From Bradyrhizobium altum (GTDB taxonomy: Bacteria; Pseudomonadota; Alphaproteobacteria; Rhizobiales; Xanthobacteraceae), in assembly GCF_020889705.1 (NCBI RefSeq), contig NZ_JACMYP010000028.1, positions 1-50,760 of the forward strand: a DNA stretch of 50,760 nucleotides, written 5' to 3'. The translations under genes were made by a program, and so were the position numbers. The stretch's first letter is position 1, and each line of letters starts with the position of its first letter. Under the pieces are notes generated by a model. The model searched no databases. It was given only the letters and a program-made list of their open reading frames with translations, and was not told the DNA's origin. Below are positions 26,724 to 36,471 of the stretch, in pieces.

Positions 26724-26975
26724 TCAGCGATCCCGGCGAGACGAGCGAAACTCCCTGGGACCGTCCAGCAGATCATGCTTGCGGGCAGACTGATCGATCC
26801 GGCTGGCCGAATGATCTGTCATGGCGTTGATGGCCGTGCCGGCGAGGTTCTGCGCACGCTGCCGTCGCATCTCGTCCTTCGATCGAACATCCCGGTCTTC
26901 GGCTCGCCGACGACAGAGTTCGTCAGAGATACGTTCCTGGAGACATCCATCGCCTCGATAAGGTCGCTGCTTCAT
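26724..26975 (-). CDS. Small basic hypothetical protein
   Basis: An 83-residue, strongly charged protein (MKQRPYRGDGCLQERISDEL, then many Arg and Asp, e.g. RRRAEDRDVRSKDEMRRQRA). A ribosome site, GGAGGGA, precedes the ATG at about 9 bases. No signal peptide or membrane segment. I do not recognise a family. It lies downstream of rpsU on the same strand and could be in one transcript with it. The plus-strand frame over the same bases has a poorer start. Confidence 0.5.
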   Translation of the reverse strand: MKQRPYRGDGCLQERISDELCRRRAEDRDVRSKDEMRRQRAQNLAGTAINAMTDHSASRIDQSARKHDLLDGPREFRSSRRDR

Positions 26976-27013
26976 CTTGCACGCTCCCTCCAACAGGATT
27001 GCGGTACGGAGGA

Positions 27014-27310
27014 CTAACTCTCTCGAGGGCCGCTGGTTCGCGGTGCCAATTGACTTAGTGCCGGGAATTTCGGCGCCAGCAATCTGGGCTTCTTCGGCGG
27101 AGCCGCAATCAATCCGTCCCGTATCGCCTGCTTGCGGGCAAGCTTGCGGGCTCGCCGCGCGGCCTCGGCTTTCTCCCGAATCTTTCTTTCCGAAGGCTTT
27201 TCGAACGAGCGGCGGCGCTTCATCTCTCTGAAGACGCCTTCGCGCTGCATCTTCTTCTTTAGAACGCGCAGTGCCTGGTCGATATTGTTGTCCCTGACAA
27301 GAACCTGCAA
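27014..27310 (-). CDS. rpsU: 30S ribosomal protein S21
   Basis: A 98-residue S21. Core: [40 protein letters not shown], then a basic alpha-proteobacterial tail ending in a Pro/Ala-rich extension. The start is TTG (27308-27310), supported by GAGGTGA four bases upstream; the frame continues further but without a ribosome site. S21 aids initiation on the 30S subunit. Bradyrhizobium usually has more than one rpsU copy; this one differs from the common sequence (RRRSFEKP instead of a His/Tyr-rich segment), so it may be a paralogue. Confidence 0.9.
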   Translation of the reverse strand: MQVLVRDNNIDQALRVLKKKMQREGVFREMKRRRSFEKPSERKIREKAEAARRARKLARKQAIRDGLIAAPPKKPRLLAPKFPALSQLAPRTSGPRES

Positions 27311-27806
27311 CGGATCACCTCTCGCGGTAGAAGGCACGTCAAGCGCCCAAATACGAATGCCCGCTCTATCGGTGACAGAGCGGGCCGCACTGCCGTTCCA
27401 GTACATCCGTGAAACGGCAGCCGATCAACAAGGTGACGAAAGCTTCAGCCGCAGTGCTGATAGCACTGCGCCTTCCCTTTCATCCGACGATGTCTTTGAA
27501 AAAGGGTCCCCTGGGACCGATCTACAAGGCTCAAGGCCAGTCGATACAATACAAGTATACACTTATCTCAGCTATGCAAGGTGCAATTGCCAGTTCCGGG
27601 ATTTATCTCTCGCGCTTCAAGCGTTCGAGATCGTAGCCGGAAGACCGTAGCGGGCCCGAGCGAGTGCGTGAGCGGTTCCTTGAATCGATATCATTGTTGA
27701 GTAGCAAATTCGAACCTGCTGACGCAGAGTGCGGCGCTGCCGGGTGAATTCAGCGCGCCGGCACTCGAGAGCCTGGGCAGCTCCCATCGCAAAGAGGGAG
27801 CCGCAA
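27311..27806. other. Intergenic region between rpsU and DUF6894-type gene
   Basis: Holds the rpsU leader on the minus side. On the plus strand a GTG-started frame of 75 codons at 27409-27636 has no good ribosome site and no family pattern; I do not call it. No hairpin of note. Confidence 0.4.
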
Positions 27807-28040
27807 TTGGCAACCCGCTATTATTTCGACATCCGCAACGGCGAGGAACTCTATGCCGACAGGCAGGGTATCGAGCTGCGCGACGAGGAGACTGCTGCCC
27901 ACGAAGCGATGCAGTCATTGCTCAGCATGGCAAAAGACAACCCGCCGTTGGACAAACACAGTTCGTTGGCGTTCGAGGTCCGCACGGACGAAGGGCCGCT
28001 GTTTCAGGTCAGCCTCAATCGGGGTATAATGCGGCGTTAG
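27807..28040 (+). CDS. Small conserved protein, DUF6894-like
   Basis: A 77-residue protein starting with TTG (LATRYYFDIRNGEELYADRQ), GAGGGAG lying 7 bases upstream. The pattern YYFDIRNGEELY-D--GIELRD-E-AA-EA is that of a small family very common in Bradyrhizobium, of unknown function, with one beta-rich start and a helix. Stands alone. The function cannot be inferred. Confidence 0.75.
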   Translation: MATRYYFDIRNGEELYADRQGIELRDEETAAHEAMQSLLSMAKDNPPLDKHSSLAFEVRTDEGPLFQVSLNRGIMRR

Positions 28041-28105
28041 GTGCGCCGGCGCGCAACCGAACGTCAATAACTTGGCCGGCGAAGGCGCGCCGGTTCTATC
28101 ACGTC

Positions 28106-28211
28106 TGGAGCATTTTCGGTTCTGATCGGATCAGAACCGAAGCTCTGGATTCTTGTTTTGACGCGTTTTCTTCACGCGAACCGGCGTCCACTTCGCTCGA
28201 AAACGCGCTAG
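28106..28211. repeat. 106-bp dispersed repeat, copy 1
   Basis: Begins TGGAGCATTTTCGGTTCTGA and contains a hairpin (TCGGTTCTGATC/GATCAGAACCGA), then a second part around ACGCGTTTTCTTCACGCGAA, ending TCGAAAACGCGCTAG. It is ~90% identical to 39214-39319. It overlaps the stop codon of the VOC gene. Confidence 0.88.
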
Positions 28212-28900
28212 TGTTCGGACAGGCTGCCGACGATCGATGCGCGGCGGGACAGTTCAATCCAGTTGCCGTCCGGATCGAGGATCATGGAAATCCGCGCGAC
28301 CTCGCCAAGCGTCACCGGCGCGAGGCCCTCGCGCACGCCCTTGGCGCGCAGTCCGTCGTGCACGGCGTCGATATCGGCGACCTGCAGCGTGATGTAGCGC
28401 CAGCCGCGCGCACCCCGAACCGGATCGACGGTCGCGGCCGGATCTTCCCTAAGCAGGATCAGGCTCTCGCCAAGGCGAAACGCCGGACCACCCGACCAGG
28501 ATTGCTCGTTGAAGCCGAGAATATCGCCGTAGAATTTGCGATGCGCGGCGAGGTCGCGCACGGCCATGGAAACGGCAATCTGGGTGATGCCGTCATGTCC
28601 GGGCGCCACCAGGCAAACGCTGTTGCCGTCGGGATCGGCCATGCGCTGCGGCGCTCCAACGCCGTCTCGCGCAACGATCAGCTCGCGATAGCCGCTCGGT
28701 GCCGCATCCGGCAACGGCTCGGCATGATGGTTGAGCTTGATGACCGAACCATGCGCGTCGTGCCGGTACTGCTTCTGTCCGCGCCGGATCGGCAACATGT
28801 GGTCGAAGCGAACGCCGGCATCCTGCTGCCAGAACCGGAGCATCGGCTCCAGATTGTTGGTGGAAAGGCCGATGTCGATCACGTTCTTCGCGAGTTGCAT
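28208..28900 (-). CDS. Two-domain VOC (glyoxalase/dioxygenase-fold) protein
   Basis: A 230-residue protein with two vicinal-oxygen-chelate modules: residues 1-100 (VIDIGLSTNNLEPMLRFWQQ, HGSVIKLNHHAEPLP, RMADPDGNSVCLV) and 105-225 (GITQIAVSMAVRDLAAHRKF, GDILGF, WRYITLQVADIDAVHDGL, MILDPDGNWIELS). The His/Glu pattern suits metal binding. The substrate is unknown; relatives include glyoxalase, extradiol dioxygenases and resistance proteins. It is last in a leftward set with the SnoaL-like and exported genes, divergent from lysR. Confidence 0.85.
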   Translation of the reverse strand: MQLAKNVIDIGLSTNNLEPMLRFWQQDAGVRFDHMLPIRRGQKQYRHDAHGSVIKLNHHAEPLPDAAPSGYRELIVARDGVGAPQRMADPDGNSVCLVAPGHDGITQIAVSMAVRDLAAHRKFYGDILGFNEQSWSGGPAFRLGESLILLREDPAATVDPVRGARGWRYITLQVADIDAVHDGLRAKGVREGLAPVTLGEVARISMILDPDGNWIELSRRASIVGSLSEH

Positions 28901-28941
28901 GTCCGGTCTCCCCAGCCGCCGCGCGCGCTCGCTGGGCCGGC

Positions 28942-29343
28942 TCAGCCGGGAAAGCGATCGCCGAACATCGGCAGTCCGCTGCGCGACTGTTCGCGCGTCG
29001 CCTCATCCTCGATGACGTCCCAATGCTCGGCGAGCACGTCACCCTCCATGCGCACGATGTCGGCAACGACCCACGCCGCAGGCAGGCCATGACCGCTGAA
29101 CCGACCGTGCAGAATGACGAAATCGCCGCTCGCCGCGCCGACATGGTTCTCATAGCGCAGCGTCGCGGGCAAGCCCTTGACGAGATCGAACAGCCCGTCC
29201 CGGCCGGGCGCAATGTGCGCGCTGTGCTGGATGTAGCGCGGCGACCAGAGCCGCTCGGCGGCGGCATAGTCGCGCTTGTTGAACAGGGTATCGAACGCGT
29301 CCAGCACGAACTGGACGCGGCGATCTTGGTTCGACGCGTTCAT
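28942..29343 (-). CDS. SnoaL-like (NTF2-fold) protein
   Basis: A 133-residue single-domain protein: VQFVLDAFDTLFNKRDYAAA, LWSPRYIQHSAHIAPGRDG, a FVILHGRFSGHG strand, and DIVRMEGDVLAEHWDVIED. This is the SnoaL-like polyketide-cyclase/NTF2 fold seen in many small-molecule enzymes and stress proteins. No signal peptide. About 40 bp separates it from each neighbour, so it is probably co-transcribed with the VOC gene. Confidence 0.82.
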   Translation of the reverse strand: MNASNQDRRVQFVLDAFDTLFNKRDYAAAERLWSPRYIQHSAHIAPGRDGLFDLVKGLPATLRYENHVGAASGDFVILHGRFSGHGLPAAWVVADIVRMEGDVLAEHWDVIEDEATREQSRSGLPMFGDRFPG

Positions 29344-29384
29344 GGCTTCGTTCCCTTGACGATATCAGGGTTACTTGATCAGGG

Positions 29385-30053
29385 TTACTTGCGGACCAGC
29401 GGGATCTGCAGATTGGTCGGACGATTCTGCTCGGTGTCGAAGCCGCGGCCGTCGACATTGCGGGCGCCCCAGAACAACAGGTCGCCCCTGAGATAGACCA
29501 GGTCGTATTCCATGAAGTTGGTGCCTTCCTTCAGCGCAAACGGCGCGAAGGATTTGCCGAAGATGCTCTGCGGGGCGTCGACCGCCCACGGCGCGTAGCC
29601 GGCAGAGGCGATTTTGTTGAGCACATCGGCAAAGCCTTGCGCCAACGGCGTGACCTCGTAGGCCTCGTCGGCGACGAAATCGACCTTCTGCGCGCCCGGT
29701 GCGATCGGATGCGCGCCCTGCCACTGCATGTGCCCGACGATCCTGATCCGCGCCAGCGGCACCTTGCCATACGGATCGGCCGAGTTGACCACCACGAGCT
29801 CGAACCGGTCGGAGGACTGATAAGTAAAAGCGCGCTTGAGATAGAACGGCTTGATCGAGCCGTCCGGATTCTTGCTCGGCCGGATCTCGGGCGCGATGCT
29901 CTCCCAGTTTCCGGCAAGTGCCCGCTTGATCGTTGCGACGTCCGTATCCATGGCGCTTGCCCTCGTTTGATTGCCGGAAGATTGCGCGGCAGCACCGCCA
30001 GGCGCTGTCAGCACCAGCAGCGGCAACCGCAATGCTCCGAGGCTCATCCGCAT
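29385..30053 (-). CDS. Exported hypothetical protein
   Basis: A 222-residue protein with a signal peptide (MRMSLGALRLPLLVLTAPGG, cleavage near AAA-QSSG). The mature part reads IKRALAGNWESIAPEIRPSK, then FEYQSSD-like and IRIVGHMQWQGAHPIAPGAQ segments, a lipocalin-like beta pattern. I recognise no named family. I chose ATG 30053 because the signal begins there; the frame extends 19 basic residues further. First in the leftward set and 187 bp from the divergent lysR start. Confidence 0.7.
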   Translation of the reverse strand: MRMSLGALRLPLLVLTAPGGAAAQSSGNQTRASAMDTDVATIKRALAGNWESIAPEIRPSKNPDGSIKPFYLKRAFTYQSSDRFELVVVNSADPYGKVPLARIRIVGHMQWQGAHPIAPGAQKVDFVADEAYEVTPLAQGFADVLNKIASAGYAPWAVDAPQSIFGKSFAPFALKEGTNFMEYDLVYLRGDLLFWGARNVDGRGFDTEQNRPTNLQIPLVRK

Positions 30054-30239
30054 ACGCACGCTCCGGCCTGGCTTCGCGCGGCTCCTCTGCCTGCGAGGCA
30101 GAGCCCGCACTGGGAATACGTTTCGCTATAGAGGGCGCTGGCCGGCTTGAAAAAGACTTTGTAAGCTGGCCCCGTGCCTGCGAGAGATGCCTGTGAGAGA
30201 TGGCAACGAGACTTGGCAGGCCGTGATTGGGAGATCGCG

Positions 30240-31128
30240 ATGGAGCTCCGGCATCTCCGCTACTTCGTTGCCGTGGCCGATGACGGCAGCCTCACGGTTG
30301 CCGCCGAGCAGAAGCTCCACACCTCGCAGCCTTCGCTCAGCCGGCAGATCCGCGATCTCGAGGAGGAAGTCGGCGTGCAACTCTTGAATCGCGGCGCGCA
30401 GGGCATCGAGCTGACCGCGGCCGGCAAGGCATTCCTCGACCATGCCCGCATGGCGCTGTTGCAGGCCGAGGCCGCCAAGGAAGCAGCGCTGCGCGCAGCC
30501 CAGCCGCCGAAGCCTGTCTTCTCGCTCGGCTTCCTGTCGGGCGCCGAAATCGAGCTGCTGCCCGAGGTGACCCGCGTGTTGCGCGAGGAATTTCCCGGCA
30601 TCGACATCCGCCTGTCGAGCGACTACTCGCCCTTGCTCGCCAAGGCCCTGATGCGGCGCAAGCTCGATGCGGCATTCATGCGGGCCGACGAGCATGGAGG
30701 ATCTGGCGTACAAGCGCGGGCGCACCGATCCGCTGGTGTTCGTGTTTCCGAGCAACCATCGGCTGGCGGCGCAGGCCGCCGTCGCGCCGGAAGACATCGC
30801 GGGCGAGAGCTTCTATCTGCCGTCGAAATCCGCGCCGGCGGTGCGCCGCGTCGTGCTGGACTATTTCAACCGCGCCGGCATCGATCCGAGGCCGGAGCAC
30901 GAGGTGCATAATGTCGTGCATGCGATATCGATGATCACCTCGACGCATGGCGTGATGCTGCTGCCGGCCTACACGGCGCGCTATCTGCCCGATAGCATCA
31001 CGACGCGGCCGGTGCAGGGCGAGACGCCGACGCTGGATCTCGTGATCGCCTATCACAAGGCCAACAAATCGCCGATCCTGAAACTGCTGCTGTCGCGGGT
31101 CGGCCGGCTGGCCGCGGCGCCGGCCTGA
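30240..31128 (+). pseudogene. LysR-family regulator, frameshifted
   Basis: N-terminal helix-turn-helix in one frame (MELRHLRYFVAVADDGSLTV, LHTSQPSLSRQIRDLEEEVG) continues to about 30690 as LDAAFMRADEH. The rest of the ligand domain is in the next frame from MEDLAYKRGRTDPLVFVFPS to ISMITSTHGVMLLPAYTARY and the end at 31128. A net loss of two bases (or gain of one) near 30696-30700 breaks it. Either a pseudogene or a base-calling error; with the indel repaired it is a normal ~296-residue LysR protein. It is divergent from the exported/SnoaL/VOC set and is their likely regulator. Confidence 0.85.
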
Positions 31129-31153
31129 CACAACCAATCCAGTGAGGACCGAA

Positions 31154-31717
31154 ATGCCCGCAGGCCTCGTTCAGACGTTTCGCGCCTTTGCTTACAACAA
31201 CGCCTGGGCCAATCATCGCCTGCTCACAGCATGCGGCAGTCTCGGCCAGACGGAGTTCGCCGCCGCGCGGACCGGATTCTTCCCGAGCCTGCAGGCGACG
31301 CTGAACCACATCCATGTCGTCGATCTGTTCTACGTCGACGCGCTCGAAGGTGGCTGGCTCGGGCCGAAGGCGTGGGCGAACGAGGTGCCCTACCCGACGG
31401 TCGCGGCGCTGCAAGCTGCGCAACGCGCGATCGACCAGCGCCTGATCGTTCAGTGCGATGCGCTGACGCCTGAACGGCTCGATGATGTGGTCAAGATCAA
31501 TCGCGACGGCTCGGTGCAGACCGAGCGGCGCGACCGCCTTCTGATGCATCTGTTTCAGCACCAGATCCATCATCGAGGTCAGGCCCACGCCATGCTCTCC
31601 GAAACCACCGTCAAGCCGCCGCAGCTCGACGAATTCTTCGCCGCCGGCGAGGCGCCGCTCCGGGCGGCCGAGTTCAAGGACCTTGGCTGGAGCGAAGCCA
31701 CCGTCTGGGGCGGCTGA
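31154..31717 (+). CDS. DinB-family protein
   Basis: A 187-residue four-helix-bundle protein of the DinB/YfiT superfamily, likely a metal-dependent enzyme such as a thiol transferase. Start MPAGLVQTFRAFAYNNAWAN with GTGAGG upstream. The three-His metal triad is visible: LNHIHVVDLFY (about 49-58) and LFQHQIHHRGQAHAML near 137-152. The function is unknown. It lies 26 bp after lysR on the same strand. Confidence 0.87.
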   Translation: MPAGLVQTFRAFAYNNAWANHRLLTACGSLGQTEFAAARTGFFPSLQATLNHIHVVDLFYVDALEGGWLGPKAWANEVPYPTVAALQAAQRAIDQRLIVQCDALTPERLDDVVKINRDGSVQTERRDRLLMHLFQHQIHHRGQAHAMLSETTVKPPQLDEFFAAGEAPLRAAEFKDLGWSEATVWGG

Positions 31718-31833
31718 ATGCCGGGTTCCGCACGAGATCGGGCGGCGGTGCGGATCGGTTCCCGATCCGGAACAAGGTCTTGAATCCCGGCGCTTCCGCG
31801 CTCACCTCAGGTGAAACGTGGGGAACTCCAGAC

Positions 31834-32562
31834 ATGCCATTCGCCAATCATCGGGGCCAGCGCATCCACTACACCGTTGAAGGGTCCGGGCCGCTGATCG
31901 TGCTGCAGCACGGCCTGCTGCTCAACGCCGCCAGCTGGAAGCAGTGCGGCGTGGTCGACGCGCTCGCCGATCGCTTCCGCGTCGTCTGCGTCGATTCGCT
32001 CGGACATGGCCTGAGCGACAAGCCCGCCGATCCCGAATTCTACGATCAGGAACAACGTGCCGGCGATATCGTCGCCGTGATCGATGATCTCGGCCACGAG
32101 CGCGCCCATGTGGTCGGACATTCGATGGGCGGCTGGGTGGCGGTCGGCGTCGCCCGGTTCTTCCCGACCCGGCTGGCGTCGCTGGCAATCGGCGGCTGGG
32201 ACTTCCTCACCGGATTGCCGCGCGGCAACGCCGGCCCGCTGACGTATGGCGCCTTCATGACGTTTGCGCGCCGTACCGCGCCGCAGCTCACGGGATGGGT
32301 AACGTCCGACCTCGAGGGCGGGGTGCGCGCCTGCTTCGATGCGCTCGGCCAGATCGATGGCGCCAGGGACGCCGTGCTGTCCTCACGCGTGCCGGTGCTG
32401 CTCTGGAACGGACAGGACGACGCACCGCATATGCCGATGCAGCGCTTTGCCGCGGAGAACGGCCTTGCTGCGATGTCGGTCCCCGGCGATCATCTCGGCG
32501 CCCTGCTTCATCACGGCGTGGAGGTCGGCCGCGGCATCGGCTCGTTCGTGGGGCGCGGCTGA
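31834..32562 (+). CDS. Alpha/beta hydrolase
   Basis: A 242-residue alpha/beta-hydrolase-fold enzyme. It has the oxyanion segment LIVLQHGLLLNAASW, CVDSLGHGLSDKP, the nucleophile elbow GHSMGG (Ser about residue 94), an acid near VLLWNGQDDAPH and a C-terminal His in VPGDHLGALLHH. ATG 31834 begins MPFANHRGQRIHY, typical of the family. The substrate is unknown. It follows DinB by about 115 bp. Confidence 0.88.
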   Translation: MPFANHRGQRIHYTVEGSGPLIVLQHGLLLNAASWKQCGVVDALADRFRVVCVDSLGHGLSDKPADPEFYDQEQRAGDIVAVIDDLGHERAHVVGHSMGGWVAVGVARFFPTRLASLAIGGWDFLTGLPRGNAGPLTYGAFMTFARRTAPQLTGWVTSDLEGGVRACFDALGQIDGARDAVLSSRVPVLLWNGQDDAPHMPMQRFAAENGLAAMSVPGDHLGALLHHGVEVGRGIGSFVGRG

Positions 32563-32802
32563 GCGGAGCACGATGCAGGGTTACGTGCGACGGCGCCGGT
32601 TCGGCTTGCGCGGCCGGCGCCCAGGAAATCGCGAAATCCGGTTAACTGCATTGCGCCGTTCTCATGCTCGCCCACGGGGAAAAGCAGAGCAGAACACGCT
32701 GGAGCCCTTGGGGCTTGCACGGGATCATGTAGGATAGCGGTCGCGACCTCCGCCGGCGACGCTGCCGGCCGACACTCGGACCGCTTACTCTGGGACTGCT
32801 TG

Positions 32803-33564
32803 ATGACCGCGCATGTCATAGTCACCGACGAAGCCGCCGCACGCGTGATCCGGCTGCGCAGGCCCGAGAAGAAGAACGCGATCACCCGGGAGATGTTTCG
32901 CGCGATCAGCGATGCGATCGACAAGGCGCAGAACAATCCGAAGATCCGCTGCCTGATCATCACCGGCGGCTCCGGCGTGTTCACCGCGGGCAACGACATC
33001 GAGGACCTGCTCGCGCAGGGCACCTCGACCGGCGAGACGCCGCCCGCCTCCGATCTGGTCAAGTTCCTGTATTCGCTGGCCCACAATGTGAAGCCGATCA
33101 TTGCCGCCGTCGACGGCGTCGCGATGGGCATCGGCACCACGATGCTGTTTCACTGCGACTATGTGCTGGCGAGCAAGGCCGCGCTGTTCTCGACGCCGTT
33201 CTCCAATTTCGGCCTGGTGCCGGAAGGCGCCTCCAGCCTGCTGATGCCGCGGACGATGGGCCATCAGCGCGCCTTTGCGATGCTGGTGATGGGCCGCACC
33301 ATGTCGGCCGACGACGCCCGCGTCGCCGGTTTCGTCAACACCGTGGTGGCGCCGGGACATGCCGAGGTCGAGGCGCACAAGGTGGCGCGCGAGATCTGCG
33401 CGCTGCCGGCCGAGGCGGTGGCGATCTCGCGACGCCTGATCCGGCTGCCGCCCGAGGACGTCACCCGCCGCATCGAGCAGGAGAACCATCTGTTCAGCGA
33501 GCGGATGCGCTCCAACGAGGCGGTCAGCGCCTTCAAGGCCTTCATGGCGCGCGCGAAGGATTGA
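32803..33564 (+). CDS. Enoyl-CoA hydratase/isomerase family protein
   Basis: A 253-residue crotonase-fold protein: RLRRPEKKNAITREMFRAIS, the oxyanion-hole segments FTAGNDIEDLL and AAVDGVAMGIGTTMLFHCDY, then FSNFGLVPEGASSLLMPRTM with the Glu at the usual place. Likely hydrates or isomerises acyl-CoAs. A TTG three bases earlier is a possible alternative start. It stands alone, followed closely by the 5'-nucleotidase gene. Confidence 0.9.
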   Translation: MTAHVIVTDEAAARVIRLRRPEKKNAITREMFRAISDAIDKAQNNPKIRCLIITGGSGVFTAGNDIEDLLAQGTSTGETPPASDLVKFLYSLAHNVKPIIAAVDGVAMGIGTTMLFHCDYVLASKAALFSTPFSNFGLVPEGASSLLMPRTMGHQRAFAMLVMGRTMSADDARVAGFVNTVVAPGHAEVEAHKVAREICALPAEAVAISRRLIRLPPEDVTRRIEQENHLFSERMRSNEAVSAFKAFMARAKD

Positions 33565-33640
33565 AACGAAGCGTCGCAAAATTGTAGTGGCGTCGCGCCA
33601 TGATCGTGTGTTCCATGATCGCGCACGCCATGGACAGGTC

Positions 33641-35311
33641 ATGAGACAGCCCCGCCTTACGCCCCTCGCCGCGCTCTGCGCACTCGGACTGGCCGCGGCA
33701 GGTCCCTGCCTGGCGCAGACCGCAGCGCCGGTGAGCCTGCGCATTCTCGCGATCAACGATTTCCACGGCTATCTGCGGCCGGCGCCGGGCGGCATCCGCA
33801 TCACCGATCCCGCTGATGCGACCAAGAAAATCATGGTGCCCGCCGGCGGCGCCGAGCGATTGGCAACCGTCGTCAAGCAGCTGCGTGAGGGCCACAAGAA
33901 TAACATCTTCGTCGCGGCCGGCGACCTGATCGGCGCGAGCCCGTTCTTGTCGGCGATGTTTCACGACGAACCGACCATCGAGTCGCTGTCGATGATGGGG
34001 CTTGCGATCTCGTCGGTCGGCAACCACGAATTCGACGAGGGCAAGGACGAGCTCCTGCGGATGCAGAATGGCGGCTGCCACCCGGTCGACAAGTGCCAGG
34101 GGCCGCATCCCTTCCTGGGGGCCAAATTCCGCTATCTCGCCGCCTCCACGATCGACAAGGCCTCCGGCAAGCCGGTGTTTCCGCCCTATGAGATCAAGGA
34201 ATTCGACGGCATACCGGTGGCCTTCATCGGGCTGACGCTGAAGAACACGCCGAACCTGGTGTCGCCGGCCGGCGTCGCCAGCCTCGACTTCCGTGACGAG
34301 GCCGAGACCGTCAATGCGCTGGTCCCTGAGCTGAAGGCGAAGGGCGTCGAGGCGATCGTGGTCTTGATCCACGAAGGCGGCTTTCCGAGCGGCGACTATA
34401 ATGAATGCCCCGGCATCTCCGGGCCGATCGTCGATATCGTCAAGAAGTTCGATCACGCGGTCGACGTCGTGATCTCCGGCCACACCCACCAGGCCTATGT
34501 CTGCGAGATCGACGGACGGCTCGTCACATCAGGCGACAAATACGGCACGCTGGTCACCGCGATCGACCTTCAGCTCGATCCGAACAGCCATGACGTGATC
34601 AGCGCCAAGGCCGGCAACACCATCGTGAAGATCGGCGGCACAGCCAAGGACCCGGAGCAGAGCGCGCTTTTGGAATCCTACGACCGGCTGGCCGCGCCGA
34701 TCGCCAACCGCGCGGCAGGCTCGGTGACGGAAACGCTGTCGCGCACGCCGGCCGAGACCGGCGAAAGCCCGCTCGGCGATATCGTCGCCGACGCGCAGCT
34801 GCTTGCCACCAGCTCGGAGCCGAATGGCGGCGCGGTGATCGCCTTCACCAATCCCGGCGGCGTGCGCACCGACATCGTCAAGCGCGAGGACGGCGCCGTC
34901 ACCTATGCCGACATCTTCGCCAGCCAGCCGTTCCGTAACCAGCTGGTGACGATGACGCTGACCGGCAAGCAGCTCAAGGACGTGCTGGAGCAGCAATGGG
35001 CCGACCCGAAACGGCCGCGCGCCCTGCAGGTCTCGAAGGGCTTTGCCTATGCGTGGGATGCGAGCAAGCCCGACGGCGCGCGCATCATTGCCACGCGGAT
35101 GTCGCTCGACGGCAAGCCGATCGACCCGGCCGCGAGCTATCGGGTCACCGTGAACCATTATCTCGCCGAGGGCGGCGACGGCTTCACCGTGTTCAAGGAA
35201 GGAACGGCGCAGCAGTTCGGCATCTACGACGTCGATGCGCTCTATGCCTATTTCAAGGCCAACAGCCCGGTCGGCCCGGCGGCCGGAAAGCGGATCGAGC
35301 GGATCAATTGA
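33641..35311 (+). CDS. 5'-nucleotidase / metallophosphatase, periplasmic
   Basis: A 556-residue protein with a signal peptide (LTPLAALCALGLAAAGPCLA-Q). The N-terminal calcineurin-like domain has ILAINDFHGYLRP, VAAGDLIGASP, SVGNHEFDEGKDEL and VISGHTHQAYVCEIDG, the two-metal site. The C-terminal nucleotide-binding domain (about 350-540) has ETGESPLGDIVADAQLLATS, AFTNPGGVRTD and YRVTVNHYLAEGGDGFTVFK. It should cleave nucleotides outside the cytoplasm for phosphate and nucleoside uptake. ATG 33641 starts the signal; the frame upstream is not conserved. Confidence 0.92.
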   Translation: MRQPRLTPLAALCALGLAAAGPCLAQTAAPVSLRILAINDFHGYLRPAPGGIRITDPADATKKIMVPAGGAERLATVVKQLREGHKNNIFVAAGDLIGASPFLSAMFHDEPTIESLSMMGLAISSVGNHEFDEGKDELLRMQNGGCHPVDKCQGPHPFLGAKFRYLAASTIDKASGKPVFPPYEIKEFDGIPVAFIGLTLKNTPNLVSPAGVASLDFRDEAETVNALVPELKAKGVEAIVVLIHEGGFPSGDYNECPGISGPIVDIVKKFDHAVDVVISGHTHQAYVCEIDGRLVTSGDKYGTLVTAIDLQLDPNSHDVISAKAGNTIVKIGGTAKDPEQSALLESYDRLAAPIANRAAGSVTETLSRTPAETGESPLGDIVADAQLLATSSEPNGGAVIAFTNPGGVRTDIVKREDGAVTYADIFASQPFRNQLVTMTLTGKQLKDVLEQQWADPKRPRALQVSKGFAYAWDASKPDGARIIATRMSLDGKPIDPAASYRVTVNHYLAEGGDGFTVFKEGTAQQFGIYDVDALYAYFKANSPVGPAAGKRIERIN

Positions 35312-35419
35312 AGTGCGGGCATGGAACATCCGTGGGGCGGAGACAGGCCTTTCCGGCGGGCCGGTAACGGCCTAAATTAGACGCTCCTCGCACGCGCCCC
35401 CAATGCGCCGGGAATTTGC

Positions 35420-36346
35420 ATGACACTGCTTCTGACGCACACCGCCTGCCTCGATCACCTGACCCCACCCGGACATCCCGAACGCCCCGACCGGCTGCGC
35501 GCGGTTGCCGAGGTGCTCGGCGAAGACCGCTTCAAGGGGCTGGTGCGCGACCTGGCGCCGGAAGGCGACCTCGACAGCGTGCTGCTCTGTCATGGCGAGC
35601 ACTATGTCGGCGAGCTGCGCCACATCGCGCCGACCTCCGGCATGATCTATATCGACGGCGACACCTCGATGTCGCCGGGCACCTGGGAAGCCGTGATGCG
35701 CGGCGTCGGCGGCGCGGTGGCGGCGACCGATGCGGTGATGACCGGCGCGCACCAGAACGCCTTCGTCGCGGTGCGCCCGCCCGGGCATCACGCCGAGAAA
35801 TCGACGCCGATGGGCTTCTGCTTCTTCGATAATGTCGCGATCGCCGCGCGTCACGCGCAGCGCAAATACGGCATCAAGCGCGCTGCGATCATCGATTTCG
35901 ACGTCCATCACGGCAACGGCACGCAGGATATCTTCTGGGCCGATCCGACCGTGATGTACTGCTCGACGCATCAGATGCCGCTGTTCCCGGGCACCGGCGC
36001 TTCAGGCGAGCGCGGCGAGCACGACACCGTCGTCAACGCGCCGCTGGCGCCCGGCGACGGCGGCGCCAAATTCCGCTCCGCCTTCGAGAACCTGATCCTG
36101 CCGCAGCTCGAGAAGTTCTCCCCCGAACTCGTCGTCATCTCGGCGGGCTTCGACGCGCATCACCGCGATCCGCTGGCCTCGATCAACCTGACCGGCGAGG
36201 ATTTCGGCTGGGTCACGCGCAAGCTGATGGACCTCGCCGACAAGAGCGCCGGCGGCCGCGTCGTCTCCGTGCTGGAGGGCGGCTACGACCTCGAGGGCCT
36301 GAAAGAGTCGGTGGCATCTCACGTCACCGCATTGATGGGCGGGTAA
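35420..36346 (+). CDS. Histone-deacetylase-family hydrolase
   Basis: A 308-residue class II HDAC-like protein. N-terminus [20 protein letters not shown]; active-site features are [20 protein letters not shown] (His pair), [19 protein letters not shown] (metal Asp/His) and [14 protein letters not shown] (metal Asp). In bacteria such enzymes act on acetylated polyamines, acetoin or lysine; the substrate is not evident. It lies about 125 bp before xseB on the same strand. Confidence 0.92.
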   Translation: MTLLLTHTACLDHLTPPGHPERPDRLRAVAEVLGEDRFKGLVRDLAPEGDLDSVLLCHGEHYVGELRHIAPTSGMIYIDGDTSMSPGTWEAVMRGVGGAVAATDAVMTGAHQNAFVAVRPPGHHAEKSTPMGFCFFDNVAIAARHAQRKYGIKRAAIIDFDVHHGNGTQDIFWADPTVMYCSTHQMPLFPGTGASGERGEHDTVVNAPLAPGDGGAKFRSAFENLILPQLEKFSPELVVISAGFDAHHRDPLASINLTGEDFGWVTRKLMDLADKSAGGRVVSVLEGGYDLEGLKESVASHVTALMGG

Positions 36347-36471
36347 ATCCCCGCCACAATACCCCCGCAAAAATTCGATTGATTCTGCGCCGGGGCAAGC
36401 ATGGCCTGCGACAGGTCATGTTTGGACGACAAGATCCGATCACGGTCTGATCGGCGCACCGGGAACACATA

